Source of the DNA: Streptomyces sp. AC555_RSS877
GTDB taxonomy: Bacteria; Actinomycetota; Actinomycetes; Streptomycetales; Streptomycetaceae
Assembly: GCF_019049245.1 (NCBI RefSeq)
Contig: NZ_JAGMUK010000028.1
Span: 156,787 to 220,786 of the forward strand
Reading direction: 5' to 3'
Length of the DNA stretch: 64,000 bases
How positions within the stretch are numbered: the first letter of the stretch is position 1; each line of letters begins with the position of its first letter. The translations under genes and the position numbers were made by a program. Below are positions 24,545 through 33,643 of the stretch, piece after piece. The notes under the pieces were generated by a model, which worked only from the letters and a program-made list of their open reading frames with translations, did no database searches and had not been told where the DNA came from.

Positions 24545-25417
24545 CTAGCCCGGCCGCGAGACCGCCCAGTCCCCGATCCGGGCCAGCAGCTCGTCGGTGG
24601 CCGCGTGCTCCGCGTGCCCCATGCCGGGCTCCAGCCACAGTTCGCCGTGGTCACCGGCGGCGGTGGCCAGCATGCGGGGGTGATCGAGCGGGAAGTAGCC
24701 GTCCCGGTCGCCGTGGACGATGAGCAGGGGCCTCGGGGCGATCTGCGGCACCGCCTCCACCGGGGACATCGGTACCGGCTCCCACTCCCGGTGGTGGATG
24801 CGCGTCCGCAGTCCGTAGCGGCCCACCAGGCGGCCCTCGGGGCGCGTTACCAGCCAGTGGAGACGGCGCATAGGGGCCGTGCCCCGGTAGTACCAGCGGG
24901 CGGGAGCGCTCACCGAAACGACCGCGTCGGTGTGCGCTTCCGTGCGCCCCGCGCGCCCCGATCCCTCCGGCGGGTGCAACGCCGCGTGCCGCAGCGCCAC
25001 CGAGCCGCCCATGGAGAAGCCGACGGTGGCCACGCGCGCGTGCCCGAAGGAACGCGCCCACGCCACCGCAGCGGCGAGATCGAGCACCTCGCGGTCACCG
25101 ACCGTGGAGCGCCCGCCGGAGGCGCCGTGGCCACGGAAGGAGAACGTGACCACGGCCCCGTACTGGGCGAACGCCCGCGCGATCCGGCGTACGTGAGGGC
25201 GGTCCACGTCGCCGGTGAAACCGTGCGCGATCACGAACACGAGGTCACGGGAAGGTGGCCTTCCGGCGTCGTATACGACCGCACCCGGGTCGTATACGGA
25301 ATCAATGGAAATACCGTCGGCCGTGTGCAGAAACGTCCGGATAGGTGCGCGTCTACTCGTCTCGGAGTGCGGACGAATGGTGGAACGCGCCACATGACCT
25401 GCCCGACCAGTGCTCAT
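24545..25417 (-). CDS. Alpha/beta hydrolase
   Basis: This 290-residue serine hydrolase has the oxyanion segment VIAHGFTGDVDRPH, the nucleophile elbow GFSMGGSVAL, the acid LIVHGDRDGYFPL, and the catalytic His in EPGMGHAEHA. The substrate is not predictable. AGGAG lies 10 nt upstream of the ATG at 25417. A strong hairpin is positioned just upstream in what would be the 5' untranslated region of this gene. Confidence 0.82.
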   Translation of the reverse strand: MSTGRAGHVARSTIRPHSETSRRAPIRTFLHTADGISIDSVYDPGAVVYDAGRPPSRDLVFVIAHGFTGDVDRPHVRRIARAFAQYGAVVTFSFRGHGASGGRSTVGDREVLDLAAAVAWARSFGHARVATVGFSMGGSVALRHAALHPPEGSGRAGRTEAHTDAVVSVSAPARWYYRGTAPMRRLHWLVTRPEGRLVGRYGLRTRIHHREWEPVPMSPVEAVPQIAPRPLLIVHGDRDGYFPLDHPRMLATAAGDHGELWLEPGMGHAEHAATDELLARIGDWAVSRPG

Positions 25418-25436
25418 GTGGGCTATTCTCCTAGGC

Positions 25437-25471
25437 AGAGGACTCGGGCAGCGTAGCCCCCGGGTCCTTTT
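25437..25471. other. Stem-loop with T-run between divergent genes
   Basis: AGGACTCGGG (25439-25448) pairs with CCCGGGTCCT (25459-25468), with one T-G pair, and is followed on the plus strand by a run of T. Both neighbours diverge from here, so a simple end-of-gene terminator is not expected. It may be an attenuator or 5' structure for the hydrolase (minus strand) or end a short plus-strand RNA. Confidence 0.55.
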
Positions 25472-25596
25472 GTGCTTTCGGACGCGTTGTATACGAGCGG
25501 ATAACCGCAGGTGTACGGGGCCCCGGGAATGCAGAGCAGTCCGCAGTGCCGCAGTGCCGCAAACGTCCTCGCAGGGACCGAGGAGGAACCAGACGT

Positions 25597-26376
25597 ATGA
25601 GTTCTCTGCTGCTCCTGACCAATGCCCTCCAGCCGTCGACGGAGGTGCTTCCCGCCCTCGGCCTGCTGCTGCACAACGTGCGGGTGGCTCCGGCCGAAGG
25701 CCCCGCCCTCGTCGACACCCCGGGCGCCGACGTCATTCTCATCGACGGCCGCCGCGACCTCCCGCAGGTCCGCAGCCTGTGCCAGCTGCTGCGGTCCACC
25801 GGGCCCGGCTGTCCACTCATCCTCGTCGTGACCGAGGGCGGCCTCGCCGCCGTCACCGCCGACTGGGGCATCGACGACGTACTCCTCGACACCGCCGGAC
25901 CGGCCGAGGTCGAGGCACGTCTGCGACTGGCCATGGGCCGCCAGCAGATCGTCAACGACGACTCCCCCATGGAGATCCGCAACGGCGACCTGTCGGTCGA
26001 CGAGGCGACCTACTCCGCCAAGCTCAAGGGCCGCGTCCTCGACCTCACCTTCAAGGAGTTCGAGCTCCTGAAGTACCTCGCCCAGCACCCGGGCCGCGTC
26101 TTCACGCGCGCCCAGCTGCTGCAGGAGGTCTGGGGCTACGACTACTTCGGCGGCACCCGCACGGTCGACGTCCACGTACGACGGCTGCGCGCCAAGCTCG
26201 GACCCGAGCACGAGTCGCTGATCGGGACCGTCCGGAACGTCGGTTATCGATTCGTTACTCCGGAGAAGGGCGACCGCGCCACCGACGAGGCGAAGGCCAA
26301 GGCGGCCCAGTCAAAGCCGGAGGATGCGGACGAGGCGGCCGCCCTGGACGGCGCGGAGATCCCCGCGGAGGCGTGA
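25597..26376 (+). CDS. glnR: GlnR, OmpR-type global nitrogen regulator
   Basis: This 259-residue orphan regulator has an atypical receiver domain (residues 1-115, [18 protein letters not shown], conserved Asp in VILIDGR) and a winged-helix OmpR effector ([20 protein letters not shown], then [16 protein letters not shown] and [11 protein letters not shown]). GlnR controls glutamine synthetase, ammonium transport and nitrite reduction in Streptomyces. The receiver is thought to work without a cognate kinase. The LacI-type gene downstream is the usual neighbour. AGGAGG lies upstream of the ATG. Confidence 0.92.
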   Translation: MSSLLLLTNALQPSTEVLPALGLLLHNVRVAPAEGPALVDTPGADVILIDGRRDLPQVRSLCQLLRSTGPGCPLILVVTEGGLAAVTADWGIDDVLLDTAGPAEVEARLRLAMGRQQIVNDDSPMEIRNGDLSVDEATYSAKLKGRVLDLTFKEFELLKYLAQHPGRVFTRAQLLQEVWGYDYFGGTRTVDVHVRRLRAKLGPEHESLIGTVRNVGYRFVTPEKGDRATDEAKAKAAQSKPEDADEAAALDGAEIPAEA

Positions 26377-26470
26377 CGCACGCCCAGCCGCTCGGGCCGG
26401 GCACGGCTTCCGCACAGGGAGCCTGCTTGACGCCCTGCCCAGAGCGGGTCCATCCGCGTAGACTCCGCCC

Positions 26471-27493
26471 GTGGCCAAGGTAACCAGGGATGACGTAGCA
26501 CGACTGGCGGGGACGTCCACTGCCGTCGTCAGCTATGTCATCAACAACGGACCCCGGCCGGTTGCCCCGGCCACGCGCGAGCGTGTCCTCGCCGCGATCA
26601 AGGAACTGGGGTACCGGCCGGACCGCGTCGCCCAGGCGATGGCGTCCCGTCGCACGGACCTCATAGGCCTGATCGTGCCGGACGCCCGCCAGCCCTTCTT
26701 CGGGGAGATGGCACACGCGGTCGAACAGGCGGCGTCCGAGCGCGGGAAAATGGTGCTCGTCGGCAACTCCGACTACATCGGCGAACGCGAGGTCCACTAC
26801 CTGCGCGCCTTCCTCGGAATGCGCGTGTCCGGACTCATCCTCGTCAGCCACGCCCTCAACGACAACGCCGCCGCCGAGATCGACGCCTGGGACGCCAGGG
26901 TCGTGCTGCTGCACGAGCGGCCCGAGGCCATCGACGACGTCGCCGTCGTCACCGACGACCTGGGCGGCGCCCACCTCGCCGTGACCCACCTGCTGGAACA
27001 CGGCTACGCGTACGTCGCCTGTATGGGCGGCATAGCCGAGACCCCGTCAGTCGGCGACCCGGTCTCCGACCACGTGGAAGGCTGGCGGCGCGCGATGGCC
27101 GAGGCCGGGATCCCCACCGAGGGCCGGCTCTTCGAGGCCCTGTACAACCGCTACGACGCCTACCAGGCCGCCCTCAAGATCCTCGCCGGGCCCAACCGCC
27201 CGCCCGCGATCTTCTGCTCCACCGACGACCAGGCGATCGGCCTGCTGCGCGCGGCGCGCGAGCTGCGTATCGACGTCCCCGGCGAGCTGGCGGTGGTCGG
27301 CTTCGACGACATCAAGGAAGCGGCCCTCGCCGACCCGCCCCTGACCACGGTCGCATCGGACCGCTCCGCGATGGCGCGGGCCGCCGTGGACCTCGTCCTC
27401 GACGACGGGGTGCGAGTGGCGGGCTCCCGTCGGGAGCGGCTGAAGGTGTTTCCCTCGCGGCTCGTGGTGCGGCAGTCCTGCGGCTGCGCGTGA
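26471..27493 (+). CDS. LacI family transcriptional regulator
   Basis: This 340-residue protein has the LacI DNA-binding domain ([24 protein letters not shown], with the hinge [14 protein letters not shown]) and a periplasmic-binding-protein-like sensor domain ending in VVRQSCGCA. The start is GTG. The ligand is unknown. It follows glnR by 94 bp in the same direction, as is usual in Streptomyces. Confidence 0.88.
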   Translation: MAKVTRDDVARLAGTSTAVVSYVINNGPRPVAPATRERVLAAIKELGYRPDRVAQAMASRRTDLIGLIVPDARQPFFGEMAHAVEQAASERGKMVLVGNSDYIGEREVHYLRAFLGMRVSGLILVSHALNDNAAAEIDAWDARVVLLHERPEAIDDVAVVTDDLGGAHLAVTHLLEHGYAYVACMGGIAETPSVGDPVSDHVEGWRRAMAEAGIPTEGRLFEALYNRYDAYQAALKILAGPNRPPAIFCSTDDQAIGLLRAARELRIDVPGELAVVGFDDIKEAALADPPLTTVASDRSAMARAAVDLVLDDGVRVAGSRRERLKVFPSRLVVRQSCGCA

Positions 27494-27584
27494 GGTCCGA
27501 AGGGCCTTCGTGAAGACTTTCTGAGAGACGTCGCCGAGCTGCGAGAGACGTCTTCACATCGGACGTACGAGGTTCTGCCGGGGT

Positions 27585-27603
27585 TCTCAGCAAGCGCTCA
27601 GGG
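27585..27603 (+). promoter_or_regulatory. MprA-box-like direct repeat upstream of htrA
   Basis: TCTCAGCA and GCTCAGGG are 8-bp direct-repeat halves separated by AGC, giving a 19-bp site 32 bp upstream of the htrA ATG; a further GCTCTCAT half-site follows. Mycobacterial MprA binds a 19-bp box of two loosely conserved 8-bp repeats, including at pepD, an htrA gene. The downstream MprA-like regulator in this window may bind here. Confidence 0.5.
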
Positions 27604-27635
27604 AGCTCTCATGGTCGGCGGACAGGCTACCTGTC

Positions 27636-28823
27636 ATGACCGAGAGCTTCCGCCGCAGCGGCGAGTACGAGAACCCCCAGGGTCACGGCGACCAGACTCC
27701 CGACCCCCTGCAGTCGGCGTACCCCCAGCAGCAGGCCTCCGCCTCCCCCGTGAACCCCGAGTGGCCGCCCCCTCCGGCGCACCAGCCCGTGCAGCCGGTC
27801 ACCGTCGAGCCGGGCACCACCGTGTGGCCGTCCCAGGCCTCGCAGGCGTCCGCACCGGCCGGATTCGCGGCCCAGGGTGCCTACGGCGGCGGTGACGGCA
27901 ACGGCGGCGGTACGGCCGTGCCCGCCGGGCACGCGGCCCCGGCGCCCAGGAAGCGCACCCGTGGTCCGCTCGCCCTGCTCGCCGCCGTGGCGATCGTCGC
28001 CGCGGCCATAGGCGGCGGTACCGCGTACGGCATCCAGGAGCTGACCGGCAACGACACGGTCGCCACCAGCAGCACCAGCACCAACGTGATCCCGTCCGCC
28101 GCCAAGGGCACGGTCGCCGGGGTCGCCAAGGCGGTCAGCCCGAGCATCGTCGAGATCAACGCCGCCTCCAACGCCGGCGAGTCCACCGGCTCCGGCGTGA
28201 TCATCACCGGCGACGGCGAGATCATCACCAACAACCACGTCGTGTCCGGCGCCTCCTCGATCAAGGTCAGCACCAGCGACGGCAAGACGTACACCGCGAA
28301 GGTCGTCGGCACCGACAGCAAGAAGGACCTCGCCCTGATCAAGCTGGAGAACGCCTCCGGCCTGACCGTGGCCACCCTCGGCGACTCCAGCGGCGTCCAG
28401 GTCGGCGACACGGTCGTGGCGATCGGCTCCCCCGAGGGCCTGACCGGCACCGTCACCAGCGGCATCGTCTCCGCTCTGGACCGTGACGTCACCGTCTCGA
28501 CCGACGAGAGCCAGGGCCAGGGCCAGAGCGGCGGCGGCCAGTGGCCGTTCGAGTTCGGCGGCCGGCAGTTCAACGGCGACACCGGTTCGTCGACGACCAC
28601 GTACAAGGCGCTCCAGACCGACGCCTCGCTGAACCCCGGCAACTCCGGCGGCGCGCTCATCGACATGAACGGCAACATCATCGGCATCAACTCCGCGATG
28701 TACTCGGCCGCCGACGCCACCAGCTCGTCGAGCGCCGGCAGCGTGGGTCTCGGCTTCGCCATCCCGATCAACACCGTCAAGTCCGACCTGGCCACGCTGC
28801 GGGCCGGCGGTTCCGACAGCTGA
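27636..28823 (+). CDS. HtrA/PepD-like membrane-anchored serine protease lacking PDZ
   Basis: This 395-residue protease has a Pro/Gln-rich cytoplasmic tail (1-105), one membrane helix (LALLAAVAIVAAAIGGGTAYGI), then a trypsin-like domain with the triad His (TNNHVVSG), Asp (KKDLALIKL) and Ser (NPGNSGGALID). The chain ends about 30 residues after the last conserved strand (GLGFAIPINTVK), so there is no PDZ domain, unlike typical HtrA. It probably degrades misfolded exported proteins. It stands upstream of a two-component pair similar to MprAB, as pepD does in mycobacteria. Confidence 0.88.
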   Translation: MTESFRRSGEYENPQGHGDQTPDPLQSAYPQQQASASPVNPEWPPPPAHQPVQPVTVEPGTTVWPSQASQASAPAGFAAQGAYGGGDGNGGGTAVPAGHAAPAPRKRTRGPLALLAAVAIVAAAIGGGTAYGIQELTGNDTVATSSTSTNVIPSAAKGTVAGVAKAVSPSIVEINAASNAGESTGSGVIITGDGEIITNNHVVSGASSIKVSTSDGKTYTAKVVGTDSKKDLALIKLENASGLTVATLGDSSGVQVGDTVVAIGSPEGLTGTVTSGIVSALDRDVTVSTDESQGQGQSGGGQWPFEFGGRQFNGDTGSSTTTYKALQTDASLNPGNSGGALIDMNGNIIGINSAMYSAADATSSSSAGSVGLGFAIPINTVKSDLATLRAGGSDS

Positions 28824-28856
28824 GCCCGATCCGACCCCGTCCGTAGGGAGTACGTC

Positions 28857-29039
28857 ATGATCAAGCAGGTTTCGCATGCGGTGACCGGCACCGACCCGGC
28901 CGGCTTCGCCCTGGCCCTCGAGGTGGCGTACGAGCTGCACGCGCCGGAAACGCGGGCGCCGGAGGTGGCCGCCGTCGCCCACGGCGCGGGCCGCCGCGCG
29001 AGTGCCGCGCGCAGCCGCCGCCGTACCGTACGCGGCTGA
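28857..29039 (+). CDS. Small protein of unknown function
   Basis: This 60-residue frame with GGGAG six bases before its ATG lies 33 bp after the htrA stop codon. The sequence is Ala-rich with a strongly basic tail ([15 protein letters not shown]) and no membrane segment. Codon use is normal for Streptomyces. It is probably co-transcribed with htrA, but there is no recognisable family. Confidence 0.5.
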   Translation: MIKQVSHAVTGTDPAGFALALEVAYELHAPETRAPEVAAVAHGAGRRASAARSRRRTVRG

Positions 29040-29149
29040 TCCCGCCCAGCTCGTCCTTCAGCGCCAGCCGGGAAGCATGCGAGGCTGAAAGCCTTCAGCA
29101 CCCCGCAGCCCCCCCTGTTCTCACACCGCACCCGAGGAATCCCAAGCCC

Positions 29150-29887
29150 ATGAGCCCCGCCGAAGGCGACCGTGACACCCAGCGCATCCTGATCGTCGAC
29201 GACGAGCCGGCGGTGCGCGAAGCGCTCCAGCGCAGCCTCGCCTTCGAGGGCTACGGCACGGAGGTCGCGGTCGACGGCGCGGACGCCCTGGAGAAGGCGG
29301 CCGTGTACCAGCCCGACCTGGTCGTCCTCGACATCCAGATGCCCCGCATGGACGGCCTGACCGCCGCCCGCCGGATCCGCGCCGCGGGCGACACCACCCC
29401 CATCCTGATGCTGACGGCCCGCGACACGGTCGGCGACCGGGTGACGGGACTGGACGCGGGGGCGGACGACTACCTGGTCAAGCCCTTCGAACTCGACGAG
29501 TTGTTCGCCCGCGTCCGCGCGCTGCTGCGCCGCAGCTCGTACGCGGCGGCGGCCGGGGCGGGCGCGGTCGAGGCGGACGAGGCACTGACCTTCGCGGATC
29601 TGCGCATGGACCTCGCGACGCGGGAAGTCACCCGGGCCGGGCGGCCGGTGGAGCTGACCCGTACGGAGTTCACGCTGCTGGAGATGTTCATGGCACACCC
29701 ACGCCAGGTGCTGACCCGTGAGCAGATCCTCAAGGCGGTCTGGGGCTTCGACTTCGAGCCGAGCTCCAACTCCCTTGACGTCTACGTCATGTACCTGCGC
29801 CGCAAGACCGAGGCGGGCGGCGAGCCGCGGCTCGTGCACACGGTTCGGGGCGTGGGGTATGTGCTGCGGCAGGGCGGGGCGGAGTGA
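29150..29887 (+). CDS. OmpR-family response regulator, MprA-like
   Basis: This 245-residue regulator has a receiver domain with the acidic pair in LIVDDEPAV, phospho-acceptor Asp in [14 protein letters not shown], and Lys in [11 protein letters not shown]. The C-terminal winged helix includes [23 protein letters not shown] and [18 protein letters not shown]. It resembles mycobacterial MprA over the receiver ([27 protein letters not shown]). It overlaps the kinase gene by 4 bp (GTGA). Confidence 0.9.
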   Translation: MSPAEGDRDTQRILIVDDEPAVREALQRSLAFEGYGTEVAVDGADALEKAAVYQPDLVVLDIQMPRMDGLTAARRIRAAGDTTPILMLTARDTVGDRVTGLDAGADDYLVKPFELDELFARVRALLRRSSYAAAAGAGAVEADEALTFADLRMDLATREVTRAGRPVELTRTEFTLLEMFMAHPRQVLTREQILKAVWGFDFEPSSNSLDVYVMYLRRKTEAGGEPRLVHTVRGVGYVLRQGGAE

Positions 29888-31347
29888 ACAAGGTCGTACG
29901 CCGGTTCCGGTCACTGCCGATCCGGTCGCGGCTGGCGATGCTGGTGGCGGCCGCGGTGGCGTTCGCGGTGGCGGCGGTCTCGGTCACCTGCTGGTTCATC
30001 GTGCAGGGGAAGCTGTACGAGCAGCTGAACAGCGATCTGCAGAGGGGAACGAAAGGGCCGGCGCAGATCCAGCAGGCCGAGTTCGCCCTCGCCAACTGTT
30101 CCGCGACCCCGCAGGGCACCGGTTTCTTCAGGAGCAGCTACTCCCAGGTGGTCACGGAGGACGGGAAGATCTGCGTCACCGACGACTCCACGGGCACGAT
30201 CAAGGTCACGCAGTCCGACAAGGACCAGATCGAGAACGGGGACCTGTCCCGGATCTACTTCCGCAACGGCACCGACGGGGACGGCAACGCGGTCCGCGTG
30301 ATGACCCGGCCGCTGGGCCCCACCAAGACCGTCACCGGGGAGGCCGGACCCCACGTCGGAATCGTCGTCGCCGTACCGCTGAAGAGCACCCAGTCCACCC
30401 TCAACGAACTCGCCCTGATCCTGCTCCTGGTCTCCGGCGTCGGAGTCGTCGGCGCCGGCGCCGCCGGACTCATGGTCGCCCGGGCCGGGCTCCGCCCCGT
30501 CGACAAGCTCACCGAGGCCGTCGAACACGTGGCCCGCACGGAGGACCTGAGCATCCGCATCCCCGTGGACGAGGACAGGGAGGACGAGGTCGCCCGTCTC
30601 TCCCGCTCCTTCAACTCGATGACGTCGTCCCTGGCCAACTCCCGCGAGCTCCAGCAGCAGCTCATCGCGGACGCCGGTCACGAACTCCGCACCCCCCTCA
30701 CCTCCCTCCGCACGAACATCGAGCTCCTCACCCGCAGCGAGGAGACCGGCCGCCCCATTCCGGAGGCCGACCGGAAGGCGCTCCTCGCCTCCGTCAAGGC
30801 GCAGATGACCGAGCTGGCCGCTCTCATAGGCGACCTTCAGGAGCTGTCCCGCTCGGAGGGGCAGCGGGGTGAGCGTCTTCAGGTGGTCGCGCTGGAGGAC
30901 GCCGTCGAGTCGGCCCTGCGCCGGGCGCGGCTGCGCGGGCCCGAGCTGACCATCACCGCCGACCTGGAGCCCTGGTTCGTCCGCGCGGAACCTGCCGCGT
31001 TGGAGCGCGCGGTCGTCAACATCCTCGACAACGCCGTGAAGTTCAGTCCCGAGGGCGGCACCGTGGAGGTGCAGCTCACCGACGGCGTGCTCACCGTCCG
31101 CGACCACGGCCCGGGCATCCCCGCCGAGGAACTTCCGCACGTCTTCGACCGCTTCTGGCGTTCCCCCAGCGCGCGGGCCCTGCCGGGCTCGGGTCTCGGC
31201 CTGTCGATCGTCGCCCGCACCGTGGAACAGGCGGGCGGCGAGGTCACCCTGGCCCGCGCGGAGGGCGGCGGCACGGTGGCGACCGTACGGCTGCCGGGGG
31301 CGCCGACGCCTCCGCCGGCCGAGCCGGTGGCGGCCCCGCTGCCGTAG
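29884..31347 (+). CDS. Membrane sensor histidine kinase, MprB-like
   Basis: This 487-residue kinase has a first membrane helix ([22 protein letters not shown]), an extracytoplasmic sensor of about 125 residues, a second helix ([23 protein letters not shown]), HAMP linker, the H-box [17 protein letters not shown]-box [12 protein letters not shown], and G-boxes DHGPGIP and GSGLGLSIV. It is the partner of the regulator it overlaps. The neighbouring HtrA gene and the sensor layout suggest sensing of envelope or secretion stress (inference). Confidence 0.9.
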   Translation: MNKVVRRFRSLPIRSRLAMLVAAAVAFAVAAVSVTCWFIVQGKLYEQLNSDLQRGTKGPAQIQQAEFALANCSATPQGTGFFRSSYSQVVTEDGKICVTDDSTGTIKVTQSDKDQIENGDLSRIYFRNGTDGDGNAVRVMTRPLGPTKTVTGEAGPHVGIVVAVPLKSTQSTLNELALILLLVSGVGVVGAGAAGLMVARAGLRPVDKLTEAVEHVARTEDLSIRIPVDEDREDEVARLSRSFNSMTSSLANSRELQQQLIADAGHELRTPLTSLRTNIELLTRSEETGRPIPEADRKALLASVKAQMTELAALIGDLQELSRSEGQRGERLQVVALEDAVESALRRARLRGPELTITADLEPWFVRAEPAALERAVVNILDNAVKFSPEGGTVEVQLTDGVLTVRDHGPGIPAEELPHVFDRFWRSPSARALPGSGLGLSIVARTVEQAGGEVTLARAEGGGTVATVRLPGAPTPPPAEPVAAPLP

Positions 31348-31356
31348 GGTGCCCGG

Positions 31357-32292
31357 ATGATTCCGGTACCGGAGACGTTCGTACGGTGCACCGTGGAGCG
31401 CGAGGGGGAGGCAGGGGCGGCGTGGATCGCCGGACTGCCCGACCTCGTCGGCCAGTTGCTCGATCGCTGGAACCGCGTACCGGACGGCGAGGTGCTGCAC
31501 GGCGGCGTCGGCGTGATCGTCCCCGTGCGGCCAAGACGGGGCGACGGGCCGGGCGCCGTACTGAAGGTGTCGTTCCCGCATCCTGGCAACGTCCATGAGC
31601 CGGACGCGTTCGCCGCGTGGGACGGGCGGGGGGCCGTCCTGCTGTACGCACGCGACGACGAGCGGTTCGCGATGCTGCTGGAGCGGGTCGGGACGCAGTC
31701 CCTGGGAGAGGTCGAGGACGGGGACGAGGACAGGATCGTCACCGTCGCGGGGCGGCTCAACCGCAGGTTGGCCGTTCCGGCGCCGCCCGGGCTGCCCCGG
31801 CTGCGGGAGCAGGCCGACGGCTGGGAGGAAGAGCTGCGCCGGGACGCCGGCGAGCTGGAACACGGCCTGCCGGGCCGCGTGCTGGATGCCGCCGTCGCGA
31901 CCGTGCGCGAGCTGGGACGCGTCCAGCCGGACACCCTGATCCACGGTGACCTCCACGCTCGGAACATCCTGCGCGCCGACCGTGAGCCGTGGCTGGCCGT
32001 CGACCCCAAGGGGTACGCGGGAGATCCCGCCTACGACGGCGGCACCCTGCTGAAGTCGCGTGCCCTCGCCCTGCTGGCCGCCGACGACCTGTCCAAGGCC
32101 GCGCACCGCGCTCTGGAGGTCTTCGCCGAGGCGGCGGAGCTCGACCGCGAACGGGTCCGGCGGTGGGCCCAGTTCCACGCGGTCCGGACCGCGTTCCACG
32201 GACGCCGGCACGGATTCCGGGTCGCTCGCGGAGGGGCTCGGCGGGACTGGTTCGTCCGCTTCGCGGACGCGCTCGCGGAGTTGCTCACTTAG
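31357..32292 (+). CDS. APH(6)/hydroxyurea phosphotransferase-like kinase
   Basis: This 311-residue protein of the streptomycin 6-phosphotransferase family has the catalytic loop LIHGDLHARNIL and the metal site DPKGYAGDPAYD, which is diagnostic of this family. It may inactivate an aminoglycoside or phosphorylate another hydroxylated compound. The gene starts 10 bp after the sensor kinase. Its TAG stop codon is shared with the edge of a MITE-like element (TA is the target duplication and G the first base of the element). Confidence 0.8.
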   Translation: MIPVPETFVRCTVEREGEAGAAWIAGLPDLVGQLLDRWNRVPDGEVLHGGVGVIVPVRPRRGDGPGAVLKVSFPHPGNVHEPDAFAAWDGRGAVLLYARDDERFAMLLERVGTQSLGEVEDGDEDRIVTVAGRLNRRLAVPAPPGLPRLREQADGWEEELRRDAGELEHGLPGRVLDAAVATVRELGRVQPDTLIHGDLHARNILRADREPWLAVDPKGYAGDPAYDGGTLLKSRALALLAADDLSKAAHRALEVFAEAAELDRERVRRWAQFHAVRTAFHGRRHGFRVARGGARRDWFVRFADALAELLT

Positions 32293-32497
32293 GGCCTGTC
32301 CGGCGGATCAAGTCGCAGGACATCCGCAGCGCCTCGTCGACGCAGGTGAGCGGGGCCTGGCGCGTCGAGCTGCAAGGCGGAGGAGGGCGTCGACGCGATG
32401 AGGGTCCCCCCGCTCGAGCGAGGAGTCGGCAACCGACGACAACGCGGCAGATCGGCGCCAGGCCCCGCGTCTGCGGCATGATCCGCCGGACAGGCCC
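32292..32497. mobile_element. MITE-like element, family B (206 bp)
   Basis: Perfect terminal inverted repeats (GGGCCTGTCCGGCGGATCA at the left, its complement at the right) are flanked by a direct TA at 32290-32291 and 32498-32499. Inside are perfect 14-bp sub-terminal inverted repeats (GCGGGGCCTGGCGC at 32350, its complement at 32455). There is no coding capacity. The TA duplication suggests mobilisation by an IS630/Tc1-type transposase (inference). Removing the element restores TAA in place of the TAG stop codon of the kinase gene. Confidence 0.85.
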
Positions 32498-32657
32498 TAA
32501 GCGGGCAAAGACCGACAGGCAGCCCCGCCTCCCTGTCAATGTCCTGTCATTCCTCACGCACTTCCGACCCTACTCGTGAGTTCTCTGCAATCTTCCTGGG
32601 CTGTCAGACAGGTGCCCCACGCACCTGTGCACTGCACTCAGGAATGAGCCACCCCCC

Positions 32658-33521
32658 ATGCGACTCATCCGCACATCACCTCGCAAGGCACTCAGGAAGA
32701 GCGCCCTGATCACCGCCTCAACCGCCCTCGCCCTGACCGGCCTGCTGGCCGGCACCGGCTCCGCGCAGGCGGCCGGCAGCGGCCCGGGCGGAGCGACGAA
32801 CATCCGGGGCACCGACCCCGGCAACACCGACCTGATGATCGAGCGGCTCTGTGAGCAGGAGGGAAGCCTGACGGGCGTCTACGGCGCCCTCAACGTCGAC
32901 ACCGGCGAGTTCAAGACCCGCGACGAGTACCTGCGGGACGTGGTCCCGCTGTGGATACCCGCCGGGCCGTGGGAGGTCTTCCGCGGCTGGTGCGGCTACG
33001 CACAGGCCTCGACCTGGTCCACCAAGGGCGAGCCGGTCCGCGTCTCCCCCTGGATCGGCAACCGGGGCTCGAAGGACGACAAGGAGACCTTCGTCAGCAG
33101 CTACAGCACCAAGACGTTCGCGAAGAAGAGCGTCGGTGCCTCGATCAGCCTCTCCCTCGCCAAGAGCATCTTCTCGGGTACCGCGGGTGGCAGCGCCGGC
33201 TACGAGTGGGGCTGGGAGAAGACCTCGTCCTTCGAGCGCCGCAGCGAGAAGACGATCCCGCCGTGCACCCAGGTCGCCGTGACCTGGACGCCGTACCAGC
33301 GCGTGGTGCGCGTCAACCCGGTCTTCTACGTCGAGGACTACGAGTGGGACAAGGGCGACGGCCGCAAGACCGTGCACAGTTGGCGCGACCGGGGCTACAA
33401 CACGGTCTACTCCTACGGCTACTACATCGACGGCACCTCCGACAAGCTCCTGCCCAACGGCCAGCCCGACGGCCGGGAGGACAAGTGGGAGCAGAAGCTG
33501 GACCCGAAGACCTGCGCGTGA
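32658..33521 (+). CDS. Secreted aerolysin/ETX-MTX2-like protein
   Basis: This 287-residue protein has a cleavable signal peptide (basic start, LITASTALALTGLLAG, AQA at about 35-37). The mature part has a Ser/Thr-rich amphipathic stretch (VSSYSTKTFAKKSVGASISL, then a Gly-rich turn, then YEWGWEKTSSFERRSEK) followed by IPPCTQVAVTW. This resembles the membrane-insertion hairpin and the PP-x-(T)-x-V strand of ETX/MTX2 aerolysin-type beta-pore toxins. Four Cys residues suggest disulfides. It is related by pattern only, so the pore-forming role is inference. The gene stands alone, 136 bp before its start codon there is still MITE-flanking DNA. Confidence 0.5.
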   Translation: MRLIRTSPRKALRKSALITASTALALTGLLAGTGSAQAAGSGPGGATNIRGTDPGNTDLMIERLCEQEGSLTGVYGALNVDTGEFKTRDEYLRDVVPLWIPAGPWEVFRGWCGYAQASTWSTKGEPVRVSPWIGNRGSKDDKETFVSSYSTKTFAKKSVGASISLSLAKSIFSGTAGGSAGYEWGWEKTSSFERRSEKTIPPCTQVAVTWTPYQRVVRVNPVFYVEDYEWDKGDGRKTVHSWRDRGYNTVYSYGYYIDGTSDKLLPNGQPDGREDKWEQKLDPKTCA

Positions 33522-33643
33522 TCGGGGTCTGGAAGACCTGCGCCTGACCGGAGCCTGAGGCCTTTCGCGGCAACCTTTTGCCCACCAGCTCCGACCAGCA
33601 AGTGATGTGATCCCCCTGTCACTTGACTCGATCGGATGCAGTC

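Noticed and set aside
32292..32497. Possible CRISPR or tRNA-like structure from the inverted repeats
   Set aside because: There is a single element with terminal inverted repeats and a TA duplication and no spaced direct repeats, which fits a MITE better.
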